The notes: generated by a model from the letters alone, not told the origin. A stretch of 64,000 bases of DNA from an uncultured Roseovarius sp. (GCA_947496175.1 CANMBU010000004.1:88501-152500); one strand, 5' to 3'. Counted from the first letter of the stretch, positions 16,589-25,115 are shown. Translations and numbers: made by a program.

Positions 16589-17017
16589 ATGGACTACGAA
16601 ACGGTTTCTGCCGAAGCCTTTGGCGCATCGCTCAGAGGTATTGGGCTGAATATTCTGGTGCGTGATGTGACCGCGCAGGTGGCCTTTCTTGAAGATGTCT
16701 TTCAGCTGACAGCGCATCGAGTGAGTCAGGATTTTGCCATTCTGACCTATTTCGATGAGGTTATGCAGCTCCACGCCGACCACACCTACAGTGCCAACCC
16801 TGTGCTGGGGTTGTTGCCAGAAGCGGGTGCGCGTGGAGCCGGGGCCGAGTTTCGGTTTTACCAAACGGATCCGGATGAGGCGGTGGCAAGAGCCAAGGCA
16901 CGCGGGGCATATGTTTTGCAGGAGCCGACGCATAAACCACATGGGCTGCGCGAGGCCTATATCGTGTGTGATAACGGGTATACCTGGGTTCCGTCGCGAC
17001 CCTTGGATTTGGAGTAA
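16589..17017 (+). CDS. VOC-family (glyoxalase/bleomycin-resistance-like) protein
   Basis: 142 residues with the beta-alpha-beta-beta-beta fold signature of one glyoxalase-type module: GIGLNILVRDVTAQVAFLEDVF at the start and EAYIVCDNGYTWVPS at the end. ATG 16589 has GGGGG about 10 bp upstream; ATG 16580 directly abuts the G-run and is less likely. Located 6 bp before an SDR gene and likely cotranscribed with it. A VOC protein may be a metal-dependent lyase, dioxygenase or binding protein; the specific role is unknown. Confidence 0.75.
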   Translation: MDYETVSAEAFGASLRGIGLNILVRDVTAQVAFLEDVFQLTAHRVSQDFAILTYFDEVMQLHADHTYSANPVLGLLPEAGARGAGAEFRFYQTDPDEAVARAKARGAYVLQEPTHKPHGLREAYIVCDNGYTWVPSRPLDLE

Positions 17018-17023
17018 GAAGGC

Positions 17024-17878
17024 ATGAGCAATACGCTGCTGTCCTTTGGGCATGGGTACTCCGCGCGCGCATTGGCGCGGCGTCTGGTGCCGCGAGGCTG
17101 GACGATCTACGGCACAACGCGGTCGGCGGATAAGGCGGATGTCTTACGTGAGGAAGGCGTGCATCCTGTGGTGTGGCCCGGCGGGGATTTGAGCAAGGCA
17201 TTTGACACCGCCACGCATCTGCTGATCTCCGCAGGACCGGGGCAAGATGGCGATCCGGTGTTGAATGCCTGTCGCAAGGAGATCACGGCGCTTGCCCCTC
17301 GGCTCGATTGGGCAGGGTACCTCTCAACAACCGGCGTTTATGGCGACCATCAGGGCGGCTGGGTCGATGAAAGCACACCGTTGACCCCGTCAACCCGACG
17401 CGGGCAGTTGCGGGTAGAAGCCGAAGCCGCATGGCAAGCTATCGAGGGCCTGCCACTGCACATCTTTCGACTGGCTGGAATTTATGGCCCGGGTCGCGGC
17501 CCGTTTGCCAAAGTGCGGCAAGGCACGGCGCGGCGGATCGTGAAAAAAGGTCAGGTGTTCAGCCGCATTCACGTCGAAGACATCGCGCAGGTTCTGGAAG
17601 CCTCTATCAACAAACCCAACCCGGGCACGGCGTATAATGTCTGTGACAACGATCCGGCGCCGCCTCAGGATGTCATTGGGTATGCCGCTGAATTGCTTGG
17701 TCTGCCATTGCCGCCTGAAGTTGATTTTGAAACGGCGGATATGACACCTATGGCGCGGTCGTTTTATGCGGAATCCAAACGCGTGGACAACACGCGGATC
17801 AAGGATGAGCTGGGAGTGGAACTGATCTATCCGGATTATCGGACGGGATTGCGGGCGCTCTTGGAAGATGAGAGATAG
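17024..17878 (+). CDS. SDR-family NAD-dependent epimerase/dehydratase-like protein (YeeZ-like)
   Basis: 284 residues. A degenerate Rossmann motif (FGHGYSARALARRL) opens the protein, YLSTTGVYGDHQGGWVDE carries an SDR-type Ser/Tyr region, and FRLAGIYGPGRGPF and RIHVEDIAQ are typical of atypical extended SDRs. RBS AAGAAGG precedes the ATG. Operon with the VOC gene. Substrate unknown. A palindromic terminator follows. Confidence 0.82.
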   Translation: MSNTLLSFGHGYSARALARRLVPRGWTIYGTTRSADKADVLREEGVHPVVWPGGDLSKAFDTATHLLISAGPGQDGDPVLNACRKEITALAPRLDWAGYLSTTGVYGDHQGGWVDESTPLTPSTRRGQLRVEAEAAWQAIEGLPLHIFRLAGIYGPGRGPFAKVRQGTARRIVKKGQVFSRIHVEDIAQVLEASINKPNPGTAYNVCDNDPAPPQDVIGYAAELLGLPLPPEVDFETADMTPMARSFYAESKRVDNTRIKDELGVELIYPDYRTGLRALLEDER

Positions 17879-17895
17879 GGGTTTCAGCATTAGGC

Positions 17896-17927
17896 AGACG
17901 TTCGACCTTTTCTATGATCGAACGTCT
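17896..17927. terminator. Bidirectional hairpin between convergent genes
   Basis: Perfect 10-bp inverted repeat AGACGTTCGA/TCGAACGTCT with a 12-nt loop, located between the ends of the YeeZ-like gene (+) and the TIGR01777 gene (-). No long T-run, so its strength is uncertain. Confidence 0.6.
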
Positions 17928-17953
17928 ACCGTGACCCTGCTTTAGGCTTCGTT

Positions 17954-19450
17954 TTATTTGGCTGGAACCCGTTGCTGGTGAGCATCAATTCCTGCCAGCT
18001 GTGGTTTTGCACCGGTAATCTTGCGCAGCATTGGGGCCAGCCGGGGGTGCCTGAAGACAAAACCATGGTGCTGCAATCGTGATGGGATGACGCGTTGACC
18101 GCCCAGCATTGTCTCACGCGCCATATCTCCAAGAAGGGTGGCAAGTATCCAATGTGGCGCTTTCAAGAAAGCCGGGCGTTTCAAGGCATGCGCCAAAGCG
18201 CGCGAAAACTCCACATTGCGGACCGGATGCGGCGCGGTTGCGTTTACAGGACCTTCGAGAGCTTCGTTCGCAATCGCAAATGCAACCACGCGGACAAGGT
18301 CGTCCTGTTCGATCCACGACATCCATTGCTGTCCATCGCCCATGACACACCCGCCACCAAATTCAAATGGGGTGAGCAGTTTGGCCAAGATGCCGCCGTC
18401 GACGCCAAGAACAAGCCCGATGCGGAGCCGAACAACACGCACGCCGTATTGGGCGACCTGAGCTGTGGCGCGTTCCCAAGCCTCGCACACGTCATGAACA
18501 AAAGCCGGTGCAAAGCCTGCCTCCTCTGACAGTTCTTCGTCGCCGCGCAACCCATACCATCCAATGGCCGACCCATTGACCAAGCATTTGGGTTTGCTTT
18601 CCAGCCTTTGGATCAATTTGTTCAGTCCTACGGTCATATCAACTCGGGACTGGATGATTCTGGCGCGTTTCTTCCTGGTCCAAGGACCATTTGCGATGGG
18701 TTCGCCTGCAAGGTTTACGACGGCATCAAAGTGATCTGCGTTGTGAACCTGATCAAGGTCGGCGATGACGCGCACGGGATGAGACAGCATGTCCGCCTTT
18801 TTAGGATTGCGTGTGACAACGGTAACGAAATGACCTGCTGCGACCAATGCCTCGACCAATCGGTGACCGATAAAACCTGTGCCTCCGGTTACCAGGATAT
18901 GCTGGCGTGGAGGTAAGGCGGTCACCAATTCTGCCGGATCACCTCGATCCAGACGGTCGCTGCGGGACGCGGCAAGCAAATCACGTGCGCTAAAGAGGCC
19001 GACACCTATCGCAGACAATGTCGCCATGACACTCCACCATCCGTAGTTCACGATGACAAAGCCAGTTGGCAGAGAGGACCAAGCCAAAAGGTAAGGCGCG
19101 GCCAATGCAAGAATAGCCCCATAATTCAGCGCCAGAAGCGTGTGATTGATCCGCTCACTGCCGGGCAGTTTGCGCGTCATGTCCTCTTCGACAAAATCCC
19201 AAAGGGTGATCATGACTTCAACCGCAAGTATCAAAGTCAACGCTATGGCAAATGTACCGTGGGGCTCGAGCCACGCAAAGCACAGGAAGATCACTGCATA
19301 AAAGAAGTTGCGGACCCCATGCAGGCGCAATTCGGTTTTCTGAGACGCGCGCCAGGCGAGGCGCTCGCTGCCTTCGTGGTGCACGAGTGTATCGAACGCG
19401 CCCATGACAACCTGAATGGAAATCAGTGTCCAAAGGATGGGATTGTCCAT
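17954..19450 (-). CDS. TIGR01777-family epimerase with N-terminal membrane domain
   Basis: 498 residues. The first ~155 contain four to five hydrophobic helices (WTLISIQVVMGAFDTLVHHE..., FFYAVIFLCFAWL, IALTLILAVEVMITLW, LLALNYGAILALAAPYLLAW), anchoring the protein. From about residue 185 a YfcH/TIGR01777 SDR begins with ILVTGGTGFIGHRLVEAL and includes NLAGEPIANGPWT, NGSAIGWYG and RIGLVLGVDGG, all family hallmarks. Starts 2 bp after the DUF4166 gene and is the last gene of the regulator-DUF4166-epimerase operon. Substrate unknown. Confidence 0.88.
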   Translation of the reverse strand: MDNPILWTLISIQVVMGAFDTLVHHEGSERLAWRASQKTELRLHGVRNFFYAVIFLCFAWLEPHGTFAIALTLILAVEVMITLWDFVEEDMTRKLPGSERINHTLLALNYGAILALAAPYLLAWSSLPTGFVIVNYGWWSVMATLSAIGVGLFSARDLLAASRSDRLDRGDPAELVTALPPRQHILVTGGTGFIGHRLVEALVAAGHFVTVVTRNPKKADMLSHPVRVIADLDQVHNADHFDAVVNLAGEPIANGPWTRKKRARIIQSRVDMTVGLNKLIQRLESKPKCLVNGSAIGWYGLRGDEELSEEAGFAPAFVHDVCEAWERATAQVAQYGVRVVRLRIGLVLGVDGGILAKLLTPFEFGGGCVMGDGQQWMSWIEQDDLVRVVAFAIANEALEGPVNATAPHPVRNVEFSRALAHALKRPAFLKAPHWILATLLGDMARETMLGGQRVIPSRLQHHGFVFRHPRLAPMLRKITGAKPQLAGIDAHQQRVPAK

Positions 19451-19452
19451 GA

Positions 19453-20100
19453 CTAGTCCTCCATATCTGAAAATATTGCGTCCTGATGGATCAGCTCGCC
19501 AAACAGTTTGCTCTGAAGACTGAGGGAAAAGAGAAACCTGCCATCACCGAGATCTTGATGTGTGATGGTCAACGCACCGGGGCGAAGCCATGCAGGGAGC
19601 CGTAGTTTTCTGGTGCCGAGTTGCAGGAAGTAGTGGTCGCTTTCGAAACAGAACCGGTCCTGACCTGTGCGGACACGAAGCGCCATTCCGATGCCTGCGC
19701 CGACATATTCCTCAATCCCGGTGGGACCGGCAAAGCGCTTGGAGCTGTGAATGACCTGCGGAAAGCCAGAGGCGCGCCCATATTGCCGTATCCAAAACTG
19801 ACCGCTTCCGGCTTGATCCTCGGTCACTGAAACCACGGCAGGTTGGTTCACCGAAGACATGTCGTAAGGCAGAGGGCCGCCAACCAGTCTGGCAATCTGA
19901 GCCAATAACCGTCCCGCCAGATTCATCCGCATGGAAACAACCTTTCCTTGGTAGACAACGCTTTCCCCGCCGGACAGCCGTTTGCCAAATCGCGCGCGGA
20001 CCTTGCACGGCAAAGCGTTCCAGTTTTGCGTGCCAACCAGACTCCTAAAACGGTGATCGGGGTGGATCTTTGGGTGATTAGAGAGGCTTAGATATTCCAT
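19453..20100 (-). CDS. DUF4166-domain protein
   Basis: 215 residues of unknown biochemical role. The pattern (FGKRLSGGESVVYQGKV near residue 40, PLPYDM, a conserved VRTGQDRFCFES-type stretch, and GRFLFSLSLQSKLFGELIHQDAIF at the end) matches DUF4166, often encoded beside SDRs. ATG 20100 was chosen because AAGGTG lies 6-7 bp upstream; the longer frame from 20157 would start inside the operator. Middle gene of a three-gene operon with the GbsR-like regulator and the membrane-anchored epimerase. Confidence 0.78.
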   Translation of the reverse strand: MEYLSLSNHPKIHPDHRFRSLVGTQNWNALPCKVRARFGKRLSGGESVVYQGKVVSMRMNLAGRLLAQIARLVGGPLPYDMSSVNQPAVVSVTEDQAGSGQFWIRQYGRASGFPQVIHSSKRFAGPTGIEEYVGAGIGMALRVRTGQDRFCFESDHYFLQLGTRKLRLPAWLRPGALTITHQDLGDGRFLFSLSLQSKLFGELIHQDAIFSDMED

Positions 20101-20125
20101 TTTGCACCTTGTACTGACTTGTCGG

Positions 20126-20149
20126 TTATTTCTGTATAAAGAGAAATAA
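20126..20149. promoter_or_regulatory. Operator/promoter before the DUF4166 gene
   Basis: TTATTTCT (20126-20133) and AGAAATAA (20142-20149) form a perfect 8-bp inverted repeat around GTATAAAG. On the minus strand the centre contains TATACA, a -10-like hexamer. The arms share the ATTTCT/AGAAAT half-sites of the palindrome at 20722-20741, so the GbsR/MarR-like protein probably binds both. Confidence 0.65.
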
Positions 20150-20171
20150 GTCTCCAAATTTTTTTGACCGG

Positions 20172-20732
20172 CTATTCGGTCTTCTTGCTTCCGATTTTGA
20201 GTAAGGCGAGAACCTTGTCGCCCATTTTCATGAGCATCGAGAGTTTGGATTTCGGGACGTTCAACATCTGGTCAGACCAACGATCAGCAGTCACCAAAAA
20301 ATCGTGCATTTCCTGCATTCGGCTTAGGGCAACAGGATGCAACCCGGGTTCATCGACGGCCTGCTTCACACAAATGTCTATCGCACGCATGGCTGGATCG
20401 ATTTCCCGTTCCTTGCGGCCTTTGGCGATCAGCATGGCCATTTCCCAGACGTCGGCCTCCGCCACAAAATGTTCGCGGCGGTCTCCGGCAACCGGCACGC
20501 GGCGGATCAAGCGCCAGCCAACGAGCTCTTTCAACGAATTGGAGACGTTTGACCGGGCGATCCCCAACTCCTCCGATATCTGCTCCGCATTCATTGGGGC
20601 TTCGCTCAGAAAGAGCAGCGCATGGATTTGCGCGACCGAACGGTTCACGCCCCATTGACTGCCCATGTCGCCCCAGTAGAGGACAAACTTAGACTTTGCA
20701 GAAGAATCGGCTATATCGGTAATTTCTGTCAT
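20172..20732 (-). CDS. GbsR/MarR-family transcriptional regulator
   Basis: 186 residues. A MarR/GbsR winged helix (about residues 30-95: HALLFLSEAPMNAEQISEELGIARSNVSNSLKELVGWRLIRRV) with the GDRREHF wing; a helical C-terminal dimerisation region follows. Its start codon lies at the centre of a perfect 20-bp palindrome (20722-20741), a clear sign of autoregulation by blocking transcription or translation. Heads the DUF4166-TIGR01777 operon. Effector unknown; GbsR proteins often sense choline or related osmolytes. Confidence 0.86.
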   Translation of the reverse strand: MTEITDIADSSAKSKFVLYWGDMGSQWGVNRSVAQIHALLFLSEAPMNAEQISEELGIARSNVSNSLKELVGWRLIRRVPVAGDRREHFVAEADVWEMAMLIAKGRKEREIDPAMRAIDICVKQAVDEPGLHPVALSRMQEMHDFLVTADRWSDQMLNVPKSKLSMLMKMGDKVLALLKIGSKKTE

Positions 20733-20741
20733 GACAGAAAT
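20722..20741. promoter_or_regulatory. Perfect 20-bp palindrome over the regulator start codon
   Basis: ATTTCTGTCATGACAGAAAT, identical to its reverse complement, spans the ATG of the GbsR/MarR-like gene. Half-sites ATTTCT/AGAAAT recur at 20126-20149. Confidence 0.8.
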
Positions 20742-20811
20742 AATAGATAAGACGCGAAGGGAGTCAAGTCATTCCAAACCAACGGTCATCAATCATGCCA
20801 GCCAAACGAAA

Positions 20812-20835
20812 AATCGCACCCGGATGGGTGCGATT
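20812..20835 (-). terminator. Terminator of rpsO
   Basis: AATCGCACCC/GGGTGCGATT stem with a GGAT-type loop, about 20 bp beyond the rpsO stop. Read on the minus strand it is followed by TTTCG. Confidence 0.75.
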
Positions 20836-20856
20836 GATCTAGCGTATGCGCGGCGT

Positions 20857-21126
20857 TTAGCGGCGGATGCCGAGGCGTTTGATGAGGTCGGTGTAGCGCG
20901 ACTCTTCTTTCGCCTTGAGGTAGTCCAGCAGCTTGCGGCGCTGTGCGACCATTTTCAGAAGGCCACGGCGGCCGTGGTTGTCCTTCTTATGGGTCTTGAA
21001 ATGCTCTGTCAGAGTGGTGATGCGCGAGGTCAGAATGGCAACCTGTACTTCGGGCGAACCTGTGTCGCCTTCCTTGGTTGCGAACTCTTTCATAACCTTG
21101 GCTTTTTCTTCGGCCGTGATCGACAT
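20857..21126 (-). CDS. rpsO: 30S ribosomal protein S15
   Basis: 89 residues, primary 16S rRNA-binding protein of the small subunit. Conserved [17 protein letters not shown], the [22 protein letters not shown]-binding helix and the C-terminal [13 protein letters not shown] are all present. The ATG at 21126 (AAAGGAG upstream) gives the standard 89-residue protein; an ATG at 21162 is rejected. A small hairpin (CCGCCA/TGGCGG near 21200) sits in the leader; whether it takes part in S15 autoregulation is unknown. Confidence 0.98.
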   Translation of the reverse strand: MSITAEEKAKVMKEFATKEGDTGSPEVQVAILTSRITTLTEHFKTHKKDNHGRRGLLKMVAQRRKLLDYLKAKEESRYTDLIKRLGIRR

Positions 21127-21270
21127 CGGGATCTCCTTTGCGTCAAAGGGTTGAGGGCGCAAGCCGGGATGTCGTCCAGCAAGGTCCTATGGAGAACACC
21201 GCCATATCTGTGGCGGATGCGGGCGTATAGGAGATTCTCCAGCCGAAGGGAAGCCTAAAGTTCAGACTGG

Positions 21271-22218
21271 TCAGCGCCCCTGTGGGATCACCTCGTAGCC
21301 CGGTTCTTCGGGTTCATCATCGACCATCTCGGGCGGAAAGCCGGACGCGCGAATATCCAGCCCTGTGGAATCTTCCAATCGGCGAATGATGTTCGGTGAC
21401 AACTCTCTTGGCCCGTAACGTTCGATGCCATCATCAAAGATTTTCATCATCAGCGGGTTCATCTCAAGCGGCACATCGGCGCGATCAGCCACTTCCTGAA
21501 AAAGGCCGATATCCTTCTTCACCAGATCCATGGTGAAACAAATGTCTCGGCTGCCATTCAGGATTACCTGACTTTCGGTTTCATGCACGAAGGACGTACC
21601 CGAGCTGATCTTGAGCGCCTCATAAGTAGTGTTGAGGTCCATGCCCGCCGCCTTGGCCGTGACCAGCGCCTCGCAGCAGGTGATCAGGTTGGCCGTGGCC
21701 AGATAGTTGGTGATCACCTTGAGCACAGAGGCACTGCCCAGATCACCGGTGTGCAGGATGCGCCGGCCCATCTTGGTCAGGAACGGCAGGATGCGTTCAA
21801 ACGTTTCGCGATCACAGCCCGCGAAGATCGAGATATTGCCGGTATCGGCGCGGTGACAGCCGCCTGACACCGGGCAATCCACCGCAGCACCACCCTTTTC
21901 GATCACCAACGCGCCCAGCCGTTTGGCCTCGGCCTCATCCGTGGTGGACATCTCCATCCAGATCTTGCCGGGGCCCACTTCGGGCAGCATCTCTCGCATG
22001 ACGGCGTCCGAGGTAGCGGGGCTTGGCAAACAGGTGATCACCGCGTCGCACTCCCGCATCATTTGCGCCGGGCTTTCGCCGCGTGCCGCCCCCTTCGCAA
22101 CAAATGTATCGACCAGCTCGGCATTCAGATCATGCACCATGAGGTCTACACCATTACGCAACAAAGACCCGCTGAGTTTGCCTCCTACATTGCCGAGGCC
22201 TATGAACCCTACTTTCAT
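21271..22218 (-). CDS. NAD(P)-dependent beta-hydroxyacid dehydrogenase (3-hydroxyisobutyrate dehydrogenase family)
   Basis: 315 residues. N-terminal Rossmann motif VGFIGLGNVGGKLSGSL, substrate motif DCPVSGGCHRADTGNISIFAGG-like, and the catalytic Lys in SASVLKVITNYL define the family. Members oxidise 3-hydroxyisobutyrate, tartronate semialdehyde or similar. ATG 22218 follows a GGGAG and fits the family N-terminus. The LacI gene just upstream on the same strand is its probable regulator. The extended acidic C-terminus (MVDDEPEEPGYEVIPQ) is unusual; the substrate is not evident. Confidence 0.86.
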   Translation of the reverse strand: MKVGFIGLGNVGGKLSGSLLRNGVDLMVHDLNAELVDTFVAKGAARGESPAQMMRECDAVITCLPSPATSDAVMREMLPEVGPGKIWMEMSTTDEAEAKRLGALVIEKGGAAVDCPVSGGCHRADTGNISIFAGCDRETFERILPFLTKMGRRILHTGDLGSASVLKVITNYLATANLITCCEALVTAKAAGMDLNTTYEALKISSGTSFVHETESQVILNGSRDICFTMDLVKKDIGLFQEVADRADVPLEMNPLMMKIFDDGIERYGPRELSPNIIRRLEDSTGLDIRASGFPPEMVDDEPEEPGYEVIPQGR

Positions 22219-22324
22219 GAACGTCTCCCTTGGATCGCATACGCGCTTCGCCGCATCGTAATCATGCTCTCCACCAGGTCTTGCCTGTCTGCGACATCTT
22301 CGGGTCGGCAATACCGGAAAAAAT

Positions 22325-23350
22325 TCATCGAATACGAAGCGTATCGCCGAAGGTGATCTTGGGCTCTAAGACAATTCGCTCGGGATCTTGTGAAGCTTCA
22401 GAACCGGCGCGCTCGACAATGATCTCGGCAGCGCGACGGCCAATTTCCAACCGACAGGAATCCATCGTGGCCAGTTCCTGTGGCAAGCCGCGCAACAGGT
22501 TCACGCCGTTGAACCCGGCAAGCCCCATCTCATTGGGGATATCGACACCCTGTTCCATCAGGTAGAGGAGACCGCCTGCACCGATGAGATCGTTGGAGTA
22601 ATAGATAAAGTCGAGATCGGGACTTCGGTTCAGCACATCGCGCGTCATCTCGCGGCCTTTCGCCAGAGCGGATCCGCCTGAATAAAAATCACTGTCTTCA
22701 ATCTCGACCCCGGCCTTGGCCAAGGTCTCGGTGAACCCCTCGAACCGTTTGCGCGCCCGGTGATCAAGCAGCATCTTGGTGCCAAGAAAGGCGATATGCT
22801 CATAACCCGCCTTCAGGATTGCCTGCGCCATCTGTTGACCGGCGCGCCTGTGCGAGATGCCCACAACCGAGTCTACCGGCGTGCCATCCACATCCATGAT
22901 CTCGACCACAGGAATGCCCGCCGCGCGCAGCATCGCTCGGCTCGCATCGGAATGTTCCAGCCCTGCGATGATCACACCGGAGGGACGCCACGACAGCATT
23001 TCATACAGGACCTGCTCTTCCTTTTCCGGCAGATATCCGGTGACGCCCACGACAGGTTGAAGCCCGGTCTCGTCCAAAATCTGACTGATCCCGGTCATCA
23101 CCTCTGGGAAGACCATATTGGACATGGACGGAATGATGACCGCCACGAGGTTCACCCTCTGACTGGCAAGCGCCCCGGCGATCTTGTTGGGCACATAACC
23201 CAGCGTCTTGGCCGCCTCCAGTACCCGTTCGCGGGTGGCCTCAGACACATCCCCGCGATTGCGCAACACGCGGCTTACAGTCATTTCCGACACGCCCGAC
23301 GCCTCGGACACATCGCGGAGGGTCAGGGGGCGGTTGTCATGTTTGGTCAC
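22325..23350 (-). CDS. LacI-family transcriptional regulator
   Basis: 341 residues. The HTH and hinge are textbook: LTLRDVSEASGVSEMTVSRVLRNRGDVSEATRERV, then a periplasmic-binding-protein-like sugar-sensing domain (NLVAVIIPSMSNMVFPEVM onward). The GTG at 23350 gives the expected length; the frame continues to an ATG at 23434, which would add 28 residues unlike the family. It precedes the hydroxyacid dehydrogenase by 106 bp. Likely controls carbohydrate or organic-acid use (GntR/IdnR-like). Confidence 0.9.
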   Translation of the reverse strand: MTKHDNRPLTLRDVSEASGVSEMTVSRVLRNRGDVSEATRERVLEAAKTLGYVPNKIAGALASQRVNLVAVIIPSMSNMVFPEVMTGISQILDETGLQPVVGVTGYLPEKEEQVLYEMLSWRPSGVIIAGLEHSDASRAMLRAAGIPVVEIMDVDGTPVDSVVGISHRRAGQQMAQAILKAGYEHIAFLGTKMLLDHRARKRFEGFTETLAKAGVEIEDSDFYSGGSALAKGREMTRDVLNRSPDLDFIYYSNDLIGAGGLLYLMEQGVDIPNEMGLAGFNGVNLLRGLPQELATMDSCRLEIGRRAAEIIVERAGSEASQDPERIVLEPKITFGDTLRIR

Positions 23351-23486
23351 AATAGGGATGTCCCGATGGTTCGAGGGAAAGCTGGGAAAAATGTTATCGC
23401 AATCACCACAACCAGCGCAACCATGCGCGAACACCGCTCCTTTGTGGCTGACAAGGCCAATCCAAGCCGATATTCAAACACCCAGC

Positions 23487-23563
23487 GGCCCCGTGGCTCA
23501 ACTGGATAGAGCAGCCCCCTCCTAAGGGGCAGGTTGCAGGTTCGAATCCTGCCGGGGTCGCCA
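23487..23563 (+). tRNA. tRNA-Arg(CCT)
   Basis: 77 nt including an encoded CCA. Acceptor GGCCCCG/CGGGGTC (one G-T pair), anticodon stem GCCCC/GGGGC around loop CTCCTAA (anticodon CCT, decodes AGG), and T-arm GCAGG-TTCGAAT-CCTGC. Confidence 0.97.
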
Positions 23564-23587
23564 TGCTGAGGCTTTGACGCGTTCCCG

Positions 23588-24016
23588 CTAGGCGGTGTAG
23601 TCGCTCAGGTTTTTGTCGGCCTGAAACAATGTGCCTTCGTATTTCGGAAGGTCATCGTTCATGTCCAACCAGCTCAGCTTACTCTGATAGTTCACGTGAA
23701 ATGCCGGCTCAAACTCTTCGGGTTTTTCCATTGATGCGGCGTAGAGGTGCATGCCGCCTTGGTAATGTTTGGCCTCGAACCCCATGGGCGTGCCGCAAGT
23801 CGCACAAAAATGACGGAACACCCCTTTTGAGCTTTCCAGTGTTTTGGGTGTGTGTCCCGTCCATGCGAAAGTCTTGAGAGGAACTCCAAGCCACGCAACA
23901 ACAGGTGCCGAACAGTTCCGGCGGCAGTCGTCGCAATGGCAATAACACGCCCAGGCCGGCTCTCCGTCGTATTCCCATCCTGTCCTCTTACAAAGGCAAT
24001 GGCCGCGCGTTGTCAT
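23588..24016 (-). CDS. GFA-family (glutathione-dependent formaldehyde-activating-like) zinc protein
   Basis: 142 residues. The GFA/Mss4-like zinc site is present: CLC near residue 7, CYCHCDDCRRN at about 27-37, and FCATCGTPMGF in the second half. Related proteins were proposed to condense formaldehyde with glutathione, but the family is broad and most members have unknown function. ATG 24016 follows GGAAAAG. The frame stays open upstream to 24370, so a longer serine-rich N-terminus cannot be excluded. Relevant context: the window also encodes demethylating dehydrogenases that yield formaldehyde-level carbon. Confidence 0.78.
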   Translation of the reverse strand: MTTRGHCLCKRTGWEYDGEPAWACYCHCDDCRRNCSAPVVAWLGVPLKTFAWTGHTPKTLESSKGVFRHFCATCGTPMGFEAKHYQGGMHLYAASMEKPEEFEPAFHVNYQSKLSWLDMNDDLPKYEGTLFQADKNLSDYTA

Positions 24017-24396
24017 CTTTTCCGCACCCTTCTCTCTGACCCAAGTTTCAGCATCCGATGACGAATATGATTCATAAAACGGGGCGTCGGACGATAATGA
24101 AGTGGACTGATCTGATCCAGTTTGCGACATGGTCTGCAACTGCTGTGTCAAAGAGTATCGCGCGAGGCCGTTTCCAAACTCGGAGGGAAACCCACCCCCC
24201 CTTTCCCCCTTATATCCAACGCCCCAATGCCCCATCTTTAACTCACCAGGGCGGGAACACGCCTTGGATTTTTTTAAATGGGTAACGCCGAGTTTTGGCG
24301 GTGTGTGAGTTCGTAACGAGTCCATTGGGTGCGTGACGAGGTCGTGTGTGCAAACACGGGGCCTCGTCACTGCTGTTGCATCTCAAGTGATGCCAA
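24017..24396. other. Gap before the GFA gene, with a large hairpin
   Basis: 380 bp without a clear gene. A 75-codon plus-strand frame at 24058-24285 has no RBS and low-complexity Pro/Thr content; I do not call it. The main structure is the hairpin at 24333-24370, close after the stop of the membrane-bound regulator (24397). A C-rich/poly-C tract occurs near 24190-24210. Confidence 0.35.
24333..24370. terminator. Long hairpin, possible terminator of the 25.4-24.4 kb operon
   Basis: GTGACGAGG (24333-24341)/CCTCGTCAC (24362-24370) forms a perfect 9-bp stem enclosing a second small stem (CGTGT/ACACG). It lies 27 bp past the stop of the minus-strand gene at 24397. No U-tract, so factor-independent termination is uncertain. 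Confidence 0.45.
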
Positions 24397-25101
24397 TCAG
24401 ATGACCTTGATCACATCCTTATCAATGGCCAGCATATAGCCGCGCCGTGCGATGTTCTTGACCAGAAGTTCGCTAATCATCTGATTGCCCAGCGTGTCAC
24501 GCAGCCGCTTGATCCGCGTGGCCCCCGCGGCCTCTTCGCAATCCGCGCTGGCACGGCCCGAAATCACCGCTTCTATCTCTGCCCCTGTCATCACGTCATC
24601 GTCCATGCGCGCTTCGGCCAGAACGGCGAGCGTTTCCATCGCCGCGTCGGTGAGCTTGAATCCCATATTGTTGAGATAAACCGTTTTCTCTTCGCGGCTG
24701 ATCAGAAGGGAACTGACCTGAATGCCTGACCTCTCGATCTGGGCCATGCGGCGATTAAGCGTGATCAGCATGATGAGAAATACAAGGGCCGCGATCAAAA
24801 GGGCTGTGGCAAAGACGAGCAACACGAAAATCACCATACGGTAGCTCGTTAGTGTCTCAGAAAAGGCGGTGCCCGAAAGAGCCAGAATCTCAAGAAGCTT
24901 GATTTCCGAGTCTGACGTCAGCTCATCGTTTTCAACAAAAATCCGCTCGACTTTGGCATTGAAGGCATTGGCGTCGGGAAGGGATACGAAAAGAAGCACA
25001 GCTGCCACAACAAGTATGCCGACGATGGCAACAACGCCAAAAAGAACAACCCGGTTGCCTGAGCGCCGGGCGTCTGTGGCAGAACCAGCTAGGTCTTGCA
25101 A
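24397..25101 (-). CDS. Membrane-anchored winged-helix regulator with C-terminal DNA-binding domain
   Basis: 234 residues from a TTG start chosen because AAGGAG lies 7 bp upstream. Two membrane helices (about 16-42 and 88-114) flank a short extracytoplasmic loop of about 45 residues. After a linker, the C-terminal ~85 residues form an OmpR/PhoB-like winged helix ending in ATRIKRLRDTLGNQMISELLVKNIARRGYML, with the recognition-helix and RGYML wing pattern. ToxR/CadC proteins have this domain at the N-terminus, so the order here is reversed. The upstream gene of the operon encodes a small secreted Cys protein that might be its periplasmic partner. Signal unknown. Confidence 0.7.
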   Translation of the reverse strand: MQDLAGSATDARRSGNRVVLFGVVAIVGILVVAAVLLFVSLPDANAFNAKVERIFVENDELTSDSEIKLLEILALSGTAFSETLTSYRMVIFVLLVFATALLIAALVFLIMLITLNRRMAQIERSGIQVSSLLISREEKTVYLNNMGFKLTDAAMETLAVLAEARMDDDVMTGAEIEAVISGRASADCEEAAGATRIKRLRDTLGNQMISELLVKNIARRGYMLAIDKDVIKVI

Positions 25102-25115
25102 TCGTCTTCTCCTTC

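Noticed and set aside
22325..23434. Longer LacI start at ATG 23434
   Set aside because: The extra 28 residues (Cys-rich) do not fit the family; GTG 23350 gives the normal HTH position.
24058..24285. 75-codon plus-strand frame
   Set aside because: No RBS, low-complexity composition; lies opposite the possible N-terminal extension of the GFA gene.
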